A stretch of 64,000 nucleotides of DNA from Mycolicibacillus koreensis (GTDB lineage: Bacteria; Actinomycetota; Actinomycetes; Mycobacteriales; Mycobacteriaceae). The stretch's first letter is position 1, and each line of letters begins with the position of its first letter. The translations under genes and the position numbers were made by a program. The stretch is from assembly GCF_002104795.1 (NCBI RefSeq), contig NZ_NCXO01000004.1, positions 84,764-148,763 on the forward strand, read 5' to 3'. Shown in pieces: positions 21,688 through 29,638 of the stretch. The notes beneath the pieces are model-generated. The model was not told the DNA's origin and ran no database searches. It worked only from the letters and a program-made list of their open reading frames with translations.

Positions 21688-22764
21688 TCAACGGTCGATG
21701 ACGATGCGCCCCCCGCGGGAGCGCGACACACAGACCAGCATGTCGTGCTCGCCTTCGGCGGTACGTCCGCACCGGTCGACCGCGCCGTCGAGCACCCCGA
21801 CCCGGCAGGTGCCGCAGAAGCCCTGCTGACAGGAGTACGGCGTGGTCGGGTCGGTCTCGAGCATCACCGCCAACGCCGACCGGTCGGCGGGTACCTGCAG
21901 GATCCTCCCCGATCGGGCCAACTCGAGCTCGAAGGGGACGCCGTCGATGATCGGCGGCGGGCTGAACCGTTCGTAGTGCAGCGGTGCGTCGGCGTGCTCG
22001 CCGCGAGCGACCCGCACCGCCTCGAGCATGCCGCCGGGCCCGCAGACGTAGACCGCGGTGTCACCGTCGGCGTCGGCGAGCAGTTCGGCGACCGTGGCGA
22101 TGCGACCGCGTTCGTCGTCGGCCCACACGGTGACCCGCTGCGGATCGACGGCCATCACCTCGTCGAGCAGCGGCATGTACTCGCGGCTGCGCCCGACGTA
22201 GACCGCACGCCAGTTCAGTGCGCGCGCCTGCGCCTCACGAATCATCGGCAGAATGGGGGTGACTCCGATGCCCCCGATGACGAAGAGCACCGCCGATTCC
22301 CCACTGCCGAGATGAAAAGCGTTGCGGGGCCCTTCAAAGTGCAGCGTGTCGCCTTCGCGGTAGGCCTCGTGCATCTCGATCGACCCGCCGTTGCCGTCGG
22401 CGATGCGGCGCACCGCGATGCGGTAGTCCAGGCGCCGGCCAGGCTCACCGCAGAGGGAATACTGCCGTCGCCGCCCCGACGGCAACACGACGTCGATGTG
22501 CCCGCCCGGCGTCCACGCCGGCAGCAGTCCCCCGTCCGGGTCGGCCAACGTCAACGCCACCACGTCGGGGGCGAGCGTCTGGCGTTTGGTGATCACGGCG
22601 GTGCGGGTGCGCGGCACCGGGGTGATTCTCGCCGGGTTCCACCGTGACGCGGCGGTCACTCCCGCGAACAGCACCCCGATCCCCCACAGCGCGGTGTAGA
22701 GCCGGTCCCGTTGCCGGCGGCCGTACAGGTCGCCGGGTCGGGTTCCCCAAAGCTTTTGCGACAC
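21688..22764 (-). CDS. Ferredoxin-NAD(P)H reductase with plant-type 2Fe-2S domain (Rv2776c-like)
   Basis: 358 residues. A hydrophobic segment (about 27-41) may anchor it. The flavin domain has RRQYSLCGEP (Arg-x-Tyr-Ser) and the NAD domain has FVIGGIGVTPILPMI. The C-terminal cysteines YSCQQGFCGTCRVGVLDGAVDRC hold a 2Fe-2S cluster. This is the phthalate dioxygenase reductase/VanB class, which passes electrons from NAD(P)H to an oxygenase. Upstream in the same operon is a diiron-type protein, an obvious candidate acceptor. It is last of the operon, 24 bp after the EphD-like stop. Confidence 0.88.
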   Translation of the reverse strand: MSQKLWGTRPGDLYGRRQRDRLYTALWGIGVLFAGVTAASRWNPARITPVPRTRTAVITKRQTLAPDVVALTLADPDGGLLPAWTPGGHIDVVLPSGRRRQYSLCGEPGRRLDYRIAVRRIADGNGGSIEMHEAYREGDTLHFEGPRNAFHLGSGESAVLFVIGGIGVTPILPMIREAQARALNWRAVYVGRSREYMPLLDEVMAVDPQRVTVWADDERGRIATVAELLADADGDTAVYVCGPGGMLEAVRVARGEHADAPLHYERFSPPPIIDGVPFELELARSGRILQVPADRSALAVMLETDPTTPYSCQQGFCGTCRVGVLDGAVDRCGRTAEGEHDMLVCVSRSRGGRIVIDR

Positions 22765-22788
22765 AGAGTCTTCCCTTACTCGATCTGG

Positions 22789-24582
22789 TCAGGTCTGACG
22801 GATGTCCATCCGTGCGAGCAGCCGGATCGCGCCCGGGCTGATCCGGCGCATCGCGTAGGCCAGCCGCGATTCCGGGGCGATCGGCAGGACTGCCGGCCCG
22901 GTGCGCACCGCGTTGACGATCGCCGTGGCGGTCGCCTCCGGGGTGTAGTTGCGCCGCCGGTAGGCGGCGTCGGCCCTGTCGCGGGCCTGCTGCTCGGCCT
23001 CGGCGGACATGCCCGCGTAGACGGTGCTCTTGGCGATGTTGGTGTTGACGAACCCCGGGCAGACCGCGGTCACGGTGATGCCGTCGTCGGCCAGGTCGGC
23101 GCGCAACGATTCGCTGAATGCCAGGACCGCCGCCTTGGTGGTGCTGTAGGCGACCATCGCCTTCGACGGCAGATAGGCCGAGGCGCTGGAGACGTTGATG
23201 ATGGTGCCGCCTTCTCCACGGTTGACCATCTGTTCGGCGAACACCCGACTGCCGGTGAGCACCGCGCGCAGGTTGACCGCCAAGATCGCATCCCAGTTCT
23301 GCGGGGATGTCTCCAAAAAGCGTCCCGCCATACCGATTCCGGCGTTGTTGATCAGAATGTCGACCACACCGTGTTCGCTGGCGACCTGTTCGGCCAACGC
23401 GGCGATGGCGGCGTCGTCGGTGACGTCGACCCGGTAGGCCGCGGCCTCGGATCCGGCGGCGCGCACCTCCTCGGCGGTCGCCTCGGCGGCGTCGGCGTCG
23501 CGGTCGACGACGACGACGGTGCGCGCGCCCTGGCGGGCCAGCTCCACCGCGGTGGCCCGCCCGATCCCCGCGCCGGCCCCGGTGACCAACGCCAGCTTGC
23601 CCGCCGGGTCACGACGCCCGGTTCGCACCTGCGTCGGCCCGCTCGGGGTGGTGCCGGCCTGCGCCCGGTCCACCCATTCGGCGGTCAGCCGGGCGATCAC
23701 GTCGGGGCGGGCGGTGACGACCCAGTGACCGCCCTCGATGGGCACCACGCGGCCTCCGTCGGGCACCGCGCCGGTGTACCGCTGCAGGGCGGGGGTGACG
23801 AAGATGTCCTTGCGCGGCACCAGAACCTGGACCGGCACCGTGGTCTCCGGCAGCGCCGCGGCCGGGTTCAGCAGCGGCGCAGGCATGTTCGCCCGGTACA
23901 GGTTCAGGCCGTTGAGGTAGTCCTTCTGGGTGCGCAGCGCCGGGAGCTGCCGGGCGCGGGTGCTGCTGCGCCCGATCCGGTCCATCGCGGCGATGACGCG
24001 CTGCCCCAGCCCGGACCGGAACAGCGCCTCGGGCACCCGCGGGGTCAAGAACAGCCCGATGTAGCCGGAGGCCAGCCCCTGGGTGATCACGTCGGCGAGG
24101 GATCGCGGGCTGCGCCCCGAGCGCAGGAACCGGCCCGCGTAGTCCAGGTGCGGTCCGGAGATCGACGTGTAGGACGCGATCGCGGGGCTCAGCGCCGCGT
24201 CGGTGACCGCCGCCCAGCCCTGGATCGAGCCCCAGTCGTGGCCCAGCAGGTGCACCCGCTCGACACCGAGGTCGGCGATGACCGCGCCGATGTCGGCCAG
24301 CAACTGCGGGAACCGGTAGGCCGACCGTTCGGCGGGCACCGTCGACGCGCCGGCGCCGCGCACGTCGAAGGCGACGATGTTGTAGCGGTCCGGGTAGGAG
24401 CCGATCAGCTCGGCGGCCACCCCGTCCCAGATGTGGTGGTTGTCGGGGTAGCCGTGGATCGCCAGGAGCGTCGGGCGCCCCGGGTCGACGGCGGTGTAGC
24501 GGTGAACGGCCAGTGTCACCCCGTCGTCGGCTGTAACCCGCGTGGTTTCGGTCGGCGGCGCGGTGGGTGCGGCGTCGGTCAT
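22789..24582 (-). CDS. EphD-like fusion: epoxide hydrolase plus short-chain dehydrogenase
   Basis: 597 residues, close to M. tuberculosis EphD (592). Residues 1-310 are an alpha/beta hydrolase: HGYPDNHHIWDGV gives the oxyanion HGxP, D116 (LLGHDWGS) is the nucleophile and H286 (EGGHWVV) the base. Residues 327-597 are an SDR: TGAGAGIG (334-341), NNAG, and YSTTK. EphD is linked to epoxy-mycolic acid conversion. The order diiron protein, epoxide hydrolase/SDR, reductase suggests epoxidation, hydration and oxidation of a lipid. I cannot tell whether this is the EphD orthologue or a paralogue, since Rv2214c is elsewhere in M. tuberculosis. Confidence 0.87.
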   Translation of the reverse strand: MTDAAPTAPPTETTRVTADDGVTLAVHRYTAVDPGRPTLLAIHGYPDNHHIWDGVAAELIGSYPDRYNIVAFDVRGAGASTVPAERSAYRFPQLLADIGAVIADLGVERVHLLGHDWGSIQGWAAVTDAALSPAIASYTSISGPHLDYAGRFLRSGRSPRSLADVITQGLASGYIGLFLTPRVPEALFRSGLGQRVIAAMDRIGRSSTRARQLPALRTQKDYLNGLNLYRANMPAPLLNPAAALPETTVPVQVLVPRKDIFVTPALQRYTGAVPDGGRVVPIEGGHWVVTARPDVIARLTAEWVDRAQAGTTPSGPTQVRTGRRDPAGKLALVTGAGAGIGRATAVELARQGARTVVVVDRDADAAEATAEEVRAAGSEAAAYRVDVTDDAAIAALAEQVASEHGVVDILINNAGIGMAGRFLETSPQNWDAILAVNLRAVLTGSRVFAEQMVNRGEGGTIINVSSASAYLPSKAMVAYSTTKAAVLAFSESLRADLADDGITVTAVCPGFVNTNIAKSTVYAGMSAEAEQQARDRADAAYRRRNYTPEATATAIVNAVRTGPAVLPIAPESRLAYAMRRISPGAIRLLARMDIRQT

Positions 24583-24591
24583 CGGCGCTCC

Positions 24592-25524
24592 TTAATGGGC
24601 GGCCCGGGCCGCCGGGGAGACGGCCAGGTAGTTGACGGCCTGCTCCACCCCGCCGAGCTGGGAGGGGTGGAAGCCGGGGCGATAGTAGGCGCCAATCACG
24701 CGCAGGAACCGCCACGGGGCTGGCACCAGGCCGCGGCGCGCGGAGGCGAACCAGTCCCGCCAGCGTGGCGCGGTGCCGGCGGGCAGCTCGGGGTCCACCG
24801 AGTACATGAACCGCAGCCCGCGCACCCACAGCAGCAGCATCAGCGGGGTGACCAGCAGCTGGGTGCGCACCTGGCGCAGATAGCCGGCCTGCAGATGTTT
24901 CATCACGTCGAAGGCGACCGCCTTGTGTTCGACTTCCTCCGCGCCGTGCCAGCGCAGCATGTCCAGCATCACCGGATCGGTGCCGATCGCGTCGTGCGCG
25001 GGGGTCTGGAGGATCCACTCGCCCAGGATCGCGGTGTAGTGCTCGACCGCGGCGACCAGCGCGACGCGCTCCACCAGCCAGGCCCGCTGCCGTCGCACGC
25101 TCCAGCGGGGCCGGTCACCGAGCAGTTTCTCGAACAGCCAGCGGATCTGGTCGGTGAACGGTGACAGGTCGATGCCGCGGGCGGCGAAGTGGTCGACGAC
25201 CCCGGCGTGCGCCTGCGAATGGATGGCCTCCTGCCCGATGAATCCCTGGACGTCGCGGCGCAGCTGCTCGTCGCGGATCAGCGGCAGCGCCTGCTTGAAC
25301 ACCTCGACGAAGAACTCCTCCCCGGCCGGCAGCAACAGGTGCAGCACATTGCAGAAGTGGGTGGCGAACGGTTCGCCGGGCACGTAGTGCACCGGCAGCT
25401 GCGCCCAGTCGAAGCGGACGTCGCGGGCCTGCAGCACGATGTGTTCGTGGTCCGACGCCGTGTCGCGCTCGGCGATGTGGGTCTGCCGGTGCGTCTCGGG
25501 GTCGCGCGGGTTCGCGGTGAGCAT
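24592..25524 (-). CDS. Diiron-type PF10118 protein (Rv2777c-like)
   Basis: 310 residues. Metal-ligand patterns are spread along a helical bundle: LLPAGEEFFVEVF, GQEAIHSQAH, VEHYTAILG and WHGAEEVEHKAVAFDV. The family is annotated as metal-dependent hydrolase, but the ligand pattern looks like a ferritin-like diiron oxygenase; that reading is inference. CTGGAGG precedes the start. It heads an operon with an EphD-like protein and a 2Fe-2S reductase. A paralogue lies at 36666. Confidence 0.85.
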   Translation of the reverse strand: MLTANPRDPETHRQTHIAERDTASDHEHIVLQARDVRFDWAQLPVHYVPGEPFATHFCNVLHLLLPAGEEFFVEVFKQALPLIRDEQLRRDVQGFIGQEAIHSQAHAGVVDHFAARGIDLSPFTDQIRWLFEKLLGDRPRWSVRRQRAWLVERVALVAAVEHYTAILGEWILQTPAHDAIGTDPVMLDMLRWHGAEEVEHKAVAFDVMKHLQAGYLRQVRTQLLVTPLMLLLWVRGLRFMYSVDPELPAGTAPRWRDWFASARRGLVPAPWRFLRVIGAYYRPGFHPSQLGGVEQAVNYLAVSPAARAAH

Positions 25525-25540
25525 CCCAACCTCCAGGTTT

Positions 25541-25577
25541 ACAAATTCCTATGATTTGTCGTGATTGTGGACAAATC
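25541..25577 (-). promoter_or_regulatory. Alternating ACAAAT/ATTTGT sites before the diiron/EphD-like operon
   Basis: Three half-sites alternate in direction: ACAAAT (25541-25546), ATTTGT (25554-25559) and ACAAAT (25571-25576). They form two inverted repeats; the second extends to 8-bp arms (GATTTGTC 25553-25560 and GACAAATC 25570-25577, 9-bp spacer). On the minus strand TTGTCC and TAGGAA separated by 17 bp could be the promoter, so the sites would overlap it. The region is AT-rich compared with its surroundings. The regulator is unknown. Confidence 0.55.
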
Positions 25578-25627
25578 GAATAATTGAGTATAGGTCGGGG
25601 GCTCGGATTCGGGAACCCCGGAGCGCA

Positions 25628-26098
25628 TCATCGCCGTTCGGCGCGCTGTTTGAGCCGGCCCAGGGTCAGCCGGATGTGTTCGGTGTTGGCGGCGGCGCGG
25701 TCGGAGACTCCGGTGACCAGTCCGGTGATTCCGCGGATCCAGGGGGGCCGGCGGTCCCAGGTGCTCTCGGTGACCTCACAGCCGTCGTCGGTCGGGGTGA
25801 TCTCGTAGGCCCAGCGGGCCACCGGCACGATCGCGGTGCGCACGTCGAAGGCGAACCGGCGTCCCGGCTCGGCCTCGGCGACGGTGCAGGTGGTGCTCCA
25901 CCGCCGCCGACCGTGGCGGTTGTCGCCGGTGAACACCGCTCCGGGCTGCGCCGCGTCGCCGCGTCGCCACCGCATCGCGGTGGTCTCCTCGGCCAACTCG
26001 GCCAGGGTCGAAAGGTCGGTGATGAGCGCGTAGACGGTCTCCGGTGCGGCGTCGATCCTGATGGACCCGGTCGCCGACGGGGCTGCTGAGGTGGTCAT
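25628..26098 (-). CDS. SRPBCC-fold polyketide cyclase/dehydrase-like protein (Rv2778c-like)
   Basis: 156 residues, the length of Rv2778c. SIRIDAAPETVYALITDLSTLAEL is the typical start, followed by TTCTVAEAEPGRRFAFDV and WDRRPPWIRGIT near the end. The fold makes a large hydrophobic pocket for lipids or polyketides; no reaction can be assigned. AGAGGA precedes ATG 26098. It lies beside the disrupted fadD remnant, at the conserved edge of the insertion. Confidence 0.83.
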   Translation of the reverse strand: MTTSAAPSATGSIRIDAAPETVYALITDLSTLAELAEETTAMRWRRGDAAQPGAVFTGDNRHGRRRWSTTCTVAEAEPGRRFAFDVRTAIVPVARWAYEITPTDDGCEVTESTWDRRPPWIRGITGLVTGVSDRAAANTEHIRLTLGRLKQRAERR

Positions 26099-26133
26099 GG
26101 CAGTGATCCTCTCACCGATTCGGCGCCGTGTGG

Positions 26134-26293
26134 TCACACGATCGTGGGGTCGGCGGGCAGGCCCAGCAGCGTGATGCTGCGTAGGCGCAACTCGGCCTTG
26201 CGAACTTTGCCGGTCGCGGTCAGCGGGAACGCATCGGTGAGTTGGCTGACCGTTGCGGGGAATTGTTTGGCGGGCCAACCGACGGTTGTCCGT
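26134..26293 (-). pseudogene. fadD (acyl-CoA synthetase) 3' remnant
   Basis: Only about the last 50 codons remain on the minus strand. They read WPAKQFPATVSQLTDAF, then PLTATGKVRKAELRLRS, the C-terminal adenylation motif with its catalytic lysine (TGK), and stop at TGA 26134-26136. Going upstream the frame meets a TGA near 26310, and no start codon or rest of the gene follows. Beyond lies a lower-G+C nuclease gene. The picture is a FadD gene whose 5' part was lost when that DNA entered. Confidence 0.7.
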
Positions 26294-26357
26294 CACCATC
26301 CTGCGGCAACGATAGAGGGGCAACTAGGTGCACATACAAGATCGGATTATTGGGATC

Positions 26358-27464
26358 TCACGTGTTTTCGTGCCTCCGGATCGCTTTGCGGATCAAGTCT
26401 GTGACGTTGTAGATGTCGATGACGGTCTGTATGTCGTGGCGAACACCGGTGTTGTCCGCCTCGAACGTCGTGACGTACTTCGTTGTCTGGCTGTTCAGAT
26501 GTAGACGGATGATCGGCTTTCGGTTGTTGTCGTCGAGCAATACCGCGAAGTACGACTTCGCGTCCCTGAACACCACACGCTCCGGTGGTACCTCGGCCAC
26601 CGCGATAGCCCGGACGATGTTGAACCCTTCTAGCTCTTCGTCGGTGGTGATGATGTCGGAGGCGATAACGTCGTCTGAGCGTTCCCCGGCGGGCTCAGCA
26701 GGGGCCTCGACCACCGAAACTCTGCCTGGCATGTTGATTATCTCCGCGTCGTCCCCGAGAGCATTCTGAAGTCGGTCATTAACCTGACCGTTAATGTACT
26801 GATTGATCGCTTTGACGATCAGCGGACGAAACTGATCCATGACCTTTTGCGTAGCGTTGCCGGCGTAGACCTTCCCGATGAAGAACCGAAGCCAGTCGTT
26901 AGAGGGGTCTTTGACCTCTATCGCGATGATCCGCTTGATCATCCCGATGTATTTAAGCTCTTCGGCAACGTTCATCACCGAGTCGAGGTCAAAGGCTTCT
27001 TTAGACAGCTTTTGAAGTTCGGGGACCAGGGTGCTGTCGATGTTGAGCAGGTCGAACACCAAGAACGGTTTCTCGTCCATCCGATTCGGTACATCACCGT
27101 CGGTGTAGACTTGGTACTCCTGCCCGTTCGTCAAGATCGCGATACGTGCGTCGGTTGTCGCGAAGTACCGGAACAGTTGGGAAGCATGGCGGAGAGTGAG
27201 TACTTCCCCCACCTTCTTACATTCGATGAGTAAGCAGACCTTGCCGTCTTTCATCACGGCGTAGTCGATTTTCTCGCCTCGCTTAGTGCCGACATCGCAG
27301 TGAAATTCTGGTACCACCTCGTTCGGATTGAACACATCGTAGCCGAGCACCTTCGAGATGAACGGCATAACGAAAGCGTTTTTCGTCGCCTCTTCAGTTT
27401 CGATCGTGCTTTTGAGGTCGCGGACTTTCTTCGCGATCTCGTAGATGCTGTCTGTAAAGCTCAC
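26358..27464 (-). CDS. Orphan restriction-type nuclease (HsdR N-terminal/PD-(D/E)xK)
   Basis: 368 residues. The N-terminal half matches the type I restriction R-subunit N-terminal domain: TEEATKNAFVMPFISKVLGY, D67 in GEKIDYAV and E81-C-K83 in LIECKK form a complete PD-(D/E)xK site, followed by QLFRYFATTDARIAILTNG. There is no helicase region, and no methylase or specificity gene is near. The C-terminal half is not recognised. GTG 27464 has AGGAG 7 nt upstream. Base and codon use is visibly less G+C-rich than in all neighbours, which indicates recent transfer. A defence or mobile-element role is inference. Confidence 0.8.
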   Translation of the reverse strand: MSFTDSIYEIAKKVRDLKSTIETEEATKNAFVMPFISKVLGYDVFNPNEVVPEFHCDVGTKRGEKIDYAVMKDGKVCLLIECKKVGEVLTLRHASQLFRYFATTDARIAILTNGQEYQVYTDGDVPNRMDEKPFLVFDLLNIDSTLVPELQKLSKEAFDLDSVMNVAEELKYIGMIKRIIAIEVKDPSNDWLRFFIGKVYAGNATQKVMDQFRPLIVKAINQYINGQVNDRLQNALGDDAEIINMPGRVSVVEAPAEPAGERSDDVIASDIITTDEELEGFNIVRAIAVAEVPPERVVFRDAKSYFAVLLDDNNRKPIIRLHLNSQTTKYVTTFEADNTGVRHDIQTVIDIYNVTDLIRKAIRRHENT

Positions 27465-27689
27465 GGTGCTGCTCCTATACCGGCCACCAGCTCGACGGAC
27501 TAGCGGTCTTAACGGCTTAGATTAGACGAATCCGACAATAATCTCAGGTGGTTCTCATTTTCATCATCAGTGCGAGACGGTCCACCGAACCACTCGCGCG
27601 CACGGACCAGTAGTTGATCGGCTGCACCGCGCCCGGGCCATCGGCCCGGCACTGCTCGATCGTAGATGCCCCTTGGGACAATCGGGGCC

Positions 27690-28610
27690 ATGACCTACTC
27701 GGTGTTACTGCGCGACCCGGCGACCGGCGGGTTCGCGGTGGCGGTGCAGTCGCATTACCTGGCGGTGGGCGCGGTGGTGCCGTGGGCGCTGGCGGGGGTG
27801 GGCGCGGTGGCCACCCAGGCGGTCCCCGATCGGGGGTACGGGCCGCGGGGCCTGGCGGCACTGGAGGCCGGTGCGGGCGCCGCGACGGCGCTGCGCGGGC
27901 TGGTGGCCGCCGACGAGGCCCGCGACCTGCGGCAGGTGGCGATGATCGACGCGACCGGCGCCACCGCCGTGCACACCGGGGCGCGCTGCCTGCCGGCCGC
28001 CGGCCACCGCAGCGGCGACGGGTGGTGCGTGCAGGGCAACCTGCTCACCGACGAGTCGGTTCTCGACGCGATGGCGGGCGCTATCACCGCTACCGGGCAC
28101 CCCGACCCGGCGCGGCGGCTGCTGGCGGCGTTGCAGGCCGGCGAGGACGCCGGGGGTGACCTGCGCGGTCGGCAGTCGGCGGCCCTGCTGGTGGTCAGCG
28201 GTGTGCGCGGGCCGGCGCCGCACGACCAGGTGCTGGTGGATCTGCGTGTCGACGACAGCGCCGAGCCGATCACCGACCTGGCCCGGCTGCTGGAGCGCCA
28301 CCACGCCGCCGCCGCCCTGGGGGCGGCCTTCGGTCTGGTCATCGACGGTGACGAGCAGCTTCCGGCGGGCCTGGTCGACGCGGTCACGGCCGGAACCCGC
28401 ACCGTCGAGCCGGTGCTCGGTGCCGACAATCCGGAGGGCCCGCTGTGGCGGGCGGTGCTGCTGGCCCGCAGCGGGCGCCTCGCCGAGGCGCACACCGAGT
28501 ACCGCGCCGCGGCGGCCCGCCAGCCCCGGCTGCGCAATGTGGGGCCGCGGCTGGCCGCGGCGGGTCTGCTGTCGGCGGAGGCGGCCGCCGCGCTCTGCGA
28601 CCCGGATTAA
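27690..28610 (+). CDS. DUF1028 (Ntn-hydrolase-like) protein
   Basis: 306 residues. MTYSVLLRDPATGGFAVAVQSHYLAVG and then AVATQAVPDRGYGPRGL are DUF1028 hallmarks. GDGWCVQGNLLTDESVLDAM and RRLLAALQAGEDAGGDLRG follow. The family has a proteasome-like Ntn-hydrolase fold with unknown substrate. A C-terminal extension (about 245-306) resembles a peptidoglycan-binding or TPR-like tail. ATG 27690 is chosen over the upstream in-frame start at 27666. The 225-bp gap before it (27465-27689) shows no gene. It ends 4 bp into the convergent oxidoreductase gene. Confidence 0.82.
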   Translation: MTYSVLLRDPATGGFAVAVQSHYLAVGAVVPWALAGVGAVATQAVPDRGYGPRGLAALEAGAGAATALRGLVAADEARDLRQVAMIDATGATAVHTGARCLPAAGHRSGDGWCVQGNLLTDESVLDAMAGAITATGHPDPARRLLAALQAGEDAGGDLRGRQSAALLVVSGVRGPAPHDQVLVDLRVDDSAEPITDLARLLERHHAAAALGAAFGLVIDGDEQLPAGLVDAVTAGTRTVEPVLGADNPEGPLWRAVLLARSGRLAEAHTEYRAAAARQPRLRNVGPRLAAAGLLSAEAAAALCDPD

Positions 28611-29620
28611 CCAGCCAGCGCGGCGATGATCTCCGCGGCCGGTCCCGGCCGGGTCGCGGCGTGCCCGACCCCGGCCCACAGGCTGGTGCCGTCGGGGTCC
28701 CCGGCGGCCACCGCGGCCGCCCGGATCGGCGCAGTCATCCGGTTGACCTGCGGATATCCCGCCGGGGCGAGCGGGCTCAGGCCCGCGGTGAACGTGTTGG
28801 TCAGGCTGCGCGCCCAGCGCCCGGAGAAGGCCCGGGTGACCACCGTGGCACCGGAGCGCCGGGCCGCCAGCGCGGCACGGTGCACCGGATTGGTCCCGGC
28901 CTCATCGGCGAGCAGCAACGCGGTCCCGACCTGTGCGGCGCACGCACCGGCGCGGCGCGCCGCGGCGATGTCGGCGGGGTCGGCGAGTCCCCCGGCGGCG
29001 ATCACCGGCACCGAGTGGGCGGCACCGATCGCGGTGAGCAGCTCGGTCAGCGGCACGGTGGCCGGCTCGGCGTCGGGGTCGAAGGTGCCGCGGTGCCCGC
29101 CGGCGCCGGGTCCCTGCACGACGAGGCCGCCGGCACCGGCGTCGACCGCCGCCGCGGCTTCGTCCACCGAGGTGACCGTGACCAGGGTCGCGATGCCGCG
29201 GTGTGCCAGGGCGGTGAGCACGTCGCGGGCCGGGGTGCCGAAGGTGAACGACACCACCGCGGGCCGGGCATCGGCCACCGCCTCGAGTTTCTGTTCCCAG
29301 CCGTCGTCGTCGAACTCCGGCGCCCCGACCCGGGTGCGGTACCGGTCGGCCAGCGGCGCCAGCGCCTCGGCGTAGCGGTCCAACGCGGCCGGTGTCGCGG
29401 TACTGGGCTGTGGGACGAACAGGTTCACCCCGATGGGCGCGCTGCTGCGGGCCGCGGCGGCGGCGAGGTCGTCGGCGAGTCGCTGTGGGCTGACATACCC
29501 GCCGGCGATGAAGCCCAGCCCGCCGGCCTCGGAGACCGCGACCGCCATGTCGACGGTGCTGGGGCCGCCGGCCATCGGCGCGGCGACGATCGGGATCGGC
29601 AGGTCGGTCACGGCGAACAT
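28607..29620 (-). CDS. Nitronate monooxygenase / 2-nitropropane dioxygenase-like (Rv2781c-like)
   Basis: 337 residues. The TIM-barrel flavoprotein pattern is clear: PIVAAPMAGGPSTVDMAVAV at the start, VQGPGAGGHRG with the catalytic-site His, PVIAAGGLADPADIAAA and AQVGTALLLADEAG for FMN phosphate. It oxidises alkyl nitronates such as propionate-3-nitronate, a detoxifying reaction with FMN and oxygen. ATG 29620 begins 18 bp after the pepR stop on the same strand, so it may be the last gene of the gpsI-pepR transcript. Confidence 0.9.
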   Translation of the reverse strand: MFAVTDLPIPIVAAPMAGGPSTVDMAVAVSEAGGLGFIAGGYVSPQRLADDLAAAAARSSAPIGVNLFVPQPSTATPAALDRYAEALAPLADRYRTRVGAPEFDDDGWEQKLEAVADARPAVVSFTFGTPARDVLTALAHRGIATLVTVTSVDEAAAAVDAGAGGLVVQGPGAGGHRGTFDPDAEPATVPLTELLTAIGAAHSVPVIAAGGLADPADIAAARRAGACAAQVGTALLLADEAGTNPVHRAALAARRSGATVVTRAFSGRWARSLTNTFTAGLSPLAPAGYPQVNRMTAPIRAAAVAAGDPDGTSLWAGVGHAATRPGPAAEIIAALAG

Positions 29621-29638
29621 CACCGCCCCAGTCTGGTC

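Noticed and set aside
22711..25164. Open frame of 817 codons on the plus strand
   Set aside because: It is the shadow of the EphD-like, reductase and diiron genes on the minus strand. Its translation is Arg/Gly/His-rich with no domain motif, as expected from G+C-rich antisense DNA.
26358..27464. Complete restriction-modification system
   Set aside because: Only the nuclease-like gene is present; no methylase, specificity or helicase gene flanks it, so a full system cannot be claimed.
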